From Septoria linicola (lineage: Eukaryota; Ascomycota; Dothideomycetes; Mycosphaerellales; Mycosphaerellaceae): DNA of 64,000 nucleotides. The notes beneath the pieces are model-generated. The model did no database searches, was not told where the DNA came from, and worked only from the letters and a program-made list of their open reading frames with translations. Below, one piece after another: positions 61,501 to 64,000 of this stretch. Location of the stretch: the NCBI GenBank assembly GCA_024114885.1, contig CP099433.1, positions 124,001-188,000 on the forward strand, read 5' to 3'. The first letter of the stretch is position 1. Each line of letters begins with the position of its first letter. A program made the position numbers and the translations under genes.

Positions 61501-63410
61501 AAAGCGTAGAGGCTATACCTCGAAGGCGCTCTATATACGATCGACGTACTAGTCGACTATACTAACCTTCGTAGGTTTATAGGCGTAAAGAAGTTAACTA
61601 GTAGGTAAGCCCGTTAGGCTATATTCCTAGCCCTATTCGACTTCGTTATAACGTACTAGGTAGGTAAGCGAAACCTAGCCGACGCGCTATTAAGGCGTAG
61701 CGATTACGCTAAGGAGGTAGTAGAGGTAACTAACCTTCTACCTACCCTATAGACTAAGTTATAGCTATAGGACGATTAGAGTACGAGGGACGTAGGCGGA
61801 CTACTTATAGCTCGTATCTATACGACTTATAAAGAATAGTATTCTTCGATAGAGAGAAGTACTAACTCTAACCCGTAGTAGTAGTTCTTAACGCCTATAC
61901 GAGTAGTAGGTATAATTACTAAGAGCGAAGAGCTATACGTAAATATCTTAGACTTAATCCTTAGATATACTCGCGCGCTAGTATAGGCTAAGCTAAGTAT
62001 AAGCGTAGTATACTCGTAAGTAATAAGTAATAGCGGCCGATTCGAGTAATATACTATAAGAGAGGGAAACCTCTAGGTAGACGATTTACTATACGTACCT
62101 AAGGACTACGCCTTATAGACGTAGGTAATTCGTATATATTACGATAATACCCTTATAGGCTATTTTAGTAAAGACAAGACTATCTCGCTAGTACGAAGGA
62201 AGTACTAGTAGCTAGAGATAACTAAGGATATCGTATAATACGTAGAATCCTATAGGAGTTACTAGAAGGCAAAAGCGCGTCGCTATCGACTATATAGCGA
62301 GCTAACTACGCTACCTATACCGGATCGTTCGTTCTAAGAATTAACTTAGGATTTTATTATAGACCTTCTACTAAGTAAGCGAGGAGTATACGTATATAAT
62401 ACGATTCTAGTTATCGTCGACCGATATATAAAGATAGTTATCTTTGTACTAACTACGAAGTAGTATACTAGTAGTAACCTTATAGGAGTCTTAATATTAG
62501 AAGTAATTAGGTATTATAGTATACCTATAGGTATTGTTAGCGATAGAGGGTCTATATTTACGAGTTAGTTCTAGTCTAACTTCTACTACGAGGCGTATAT
62601 AAAGCGTAAGCTAAGTATAGCGTTCTATCTATAAATAGATAGGTAAACCGAAAGAGCGAATTAGACGCTTAAGACTTACCTACGTATCTACTACGTAGAG
62701 TAATAAGATAACTAGGTAGACCTATTAGTACAAGCCGAGTTCGTATATAATAATAGTACGTATACGATACTAAAGATATTACTATTTATAGCGCTATATG
62801 GTTTTAATCTAGAGCTAGTAACGAGTAGGCGAGAAGCTTAGAGCGCGCTTCCTAAAAGGGAGGTACTAGCTACTAAGGAAGCTATAGAAAGATTAAAGAA
62901 GAACTATAAGACGCTAAGTAAACGCTAGCGAGAAGTAAGCGAGGCGTAGGCTAGGTACTTTAATAATAGGTATTAGGCTAAGGAATATAAGGTCGGTAAT
63001 ATAGTCTTACTATCGATAAAGAACCTACGATTAAAGGTCCCTTCGAAGAAGTTAGTAGACAAGTTTACTAGGCCTTTTAAGGTAATTAACGTAGTAGGGA
63101 AGTAGGCGTACCGCTTAGCCCTACTACTAGACGCTCTTATCTATAACGTATTTTATATATCGCTTCTAGAACCTTAGAAGAGTAGCGAGACGTAGGTAGA
63201 GAGTATGCTACTCGTAGGCTACTAGGGTAAATAGGAAGTTAAGAAGATCCTTAGAACTCGAGTAAGGAAGAGCGTACGCTAGTACTTAATCCGCTAGTAG
63301 GGCTAGCCTAAAGAGTACGACTAGTAGGAACCTAAAGAATATATTAGTAGCTATATAGTACTAGACGTATTCGAAGCGTAGCGCGTAAGCGGGCGCGTAG
63401 TAAGATAGAA
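58600..63410 (+). pseudogene. gag-pol of chromovirus C
   Basis: The best-readable copy of the family. Gag is at about 58650-59400 (RRRLEVRALRRENNRLL coil, EVREFIRSLEVIFLNSL core). A knuckle-like YYSYKQKGYIST is at about 59640-59680, with Tyr for Cys/His. Protease is at 59920-60150. RT is at 60460-60960 (LRLYVDY.ELNEITIKNRH, TLDLIDTYYRIRIKPSDY, active site YLNNILIY with both Asp turned to Asn). RNase H is at 61320-61640 (LRVESDASNYVI). The integrase HHCC block is at 62130-62280 and the core at 62340-62830 (VIVDRYIKIVIF, GIVSDRGSIFTS, TERANQTLKTYL). The post-core block is at 62985-63100 (KEYKVGNIVLLSIKNLRL). A chromodomain is at 63230-63350 (EVKKILRTRVRKSVR.YLIR, KEYD..EPKEY). Stops are all RIP type. 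Confidence 0.9.
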
Positions 63411-63691
63411 GCGCTAAGGCGTTAATACGCTAAGGCACTAATACGCTAAGGCACTAATATAGCGATACTAAGTACTAAGCGCTAAACCTATATATAGGAG
63501 CAAACTTTAAATTCGAGAGAGTAAGAAAATTACTAAGGTATTTAGGATATATAGAAGCGTAAACTATATTATTTATATACGCCCGCTAAGTAGGTCGTAT
63601 AGTACCTATAGGTAAGAAGCAAGAATCTAACTATAGCCTATATAGGCGCGAGCGGAGTATAAGAGGCGTAGATAGTTAGCGAGCGAAACGC
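63411..63691. other. Spacer of chromovirus C with three 16-bp repeats
   Basis: Lies between the convergent pol and antisense ORF. The unit GCTAAGGCACTAATAC is present three times in tandem at 63413-63460 (two in B, one in A). No gene is seen. Confidence 0.7.
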
Positions 63692-64000
63692 TTATTTATC
63701 GTCTACGGAGAGCGCGTCGTCGCTAGCGTTTCCGCCGCCGTCGACGCTCTCTACGTCCTTATCCTCGTCTACCTCGTCTACCTCCTCGTTAGATACTACG
63801 TCCTCTAATAGCTTACTCTCCTCCTAGTTACTACTCTTAGAGTAGGCCGCCTCTATAGTAGCGTCTAGGGCGTCGCTAGAGGCGCCTACTATATAGTTAG
63901 TCTACGAAGAGTATTAGTATCGTACGAGGATCGTATAGGAAGAGTAGGTATACCTCGTACTATAGCTTAAATATAGCTACTATAAAGTTAGACTAGCGCT
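63692..64000 (-). pseudogene. C-terminal part of the antisense accessory ORF of chromovirus C
   Basis: Minus-strand frame ending at TAA (complement of 63692-63694), with the acidic, Gly/Ser-containing C-terminus (DVVSNEEVDEVDEDKDVESV and then DALSVDDK). It aligns codon by codon with B. Only one RIP-type stop falls in the last 65 codons, so the acidic end is nearly intact here. Confidence 0.7.

Larger units (their letters stand above)
58373..64000 (+). mobile_element. Chromovirus copy C, 3' end outside window
   Basis: Plus-strand copy of the A/B family beginning with a complete 5' LTR (58373-58544) inside the LTR of D2. It contains gag-pol and the C-terminal part of the antisense ORF. The rest of that ORF and the 3' LTR lie beyond 64000. 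Confidence 0.88.

Overview
The window is a block of nested, mutationally destroyed transposable elements from a filamentous ascomycete. The organism type is inferred from the base changes. CpA and TpG are almost absent over most of the 64 kb, TpA is in excess and CpG is kept. In every recognisable gene nearly all in-frame stops are TAA or TAG standing where CAA, CAG or TGG is expected. This is the footprint of repeat-induced point mutation (RIP), so essentially nothing here is an intact host gene. All coding calls below are RIP-dead pseudogenes recognised by reading through such stops. I saw no rRNA, tRNA or CRISPR.

Layout, oldest to youngest. The backbone is a Ty3/gypsy element on the minus strand (copy D2: 27086-28485, 39224-41423, 52586-58372). 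It was hit by three copies of a chromodomain gypsy family: A (minus, 1-27085, cut by the window start), B (minus, 28486-39223) and C (plus, 58373-64000, cut by the window end). It was also hit by a different gypsy element, E (plus, 41424-52585). Copy A was then hit by an 8.2 kb hAT-type DNA transposon (hAT-1, 843-9090) and by a second full copy of the backbone family (D, 9770-23016). Copy B was hit by a 4.0 kb Restless-like hAT element (hAT-2, 29519-33546). Most joints are supported by target-site duplications and by the uninterrupted sequence in a sister copy.

The most unusual part is hAT-1. Between perfect 17-bp terminal repeats and 8-bp target duplications it holds a hAT transposase, a second minus-strand gene with a helix-turn-helix-like N-terminus, and two adjacent plus-strand genes that are clearly histone H3-like (7007-7567 and 7755-8644). 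A 20-bp direct-repeat motif recurs about ten times in hAT-1, in predicted introns and gene flanks.

The chromovirus family A/B/C has 171-bp LTRs, gag, then PR-RT-RNaseH-INT-chromodomain. Between pol and the 3' LTR it carries a long reading frame on the opposite strand. This frame stays in register across the hAT-2 insertion in B and shows an in-frame length difference between copies. The D and E families are large (13.2 and 11.2 kb) and each has an extra unidentified ORF of about 3 kb after pol.
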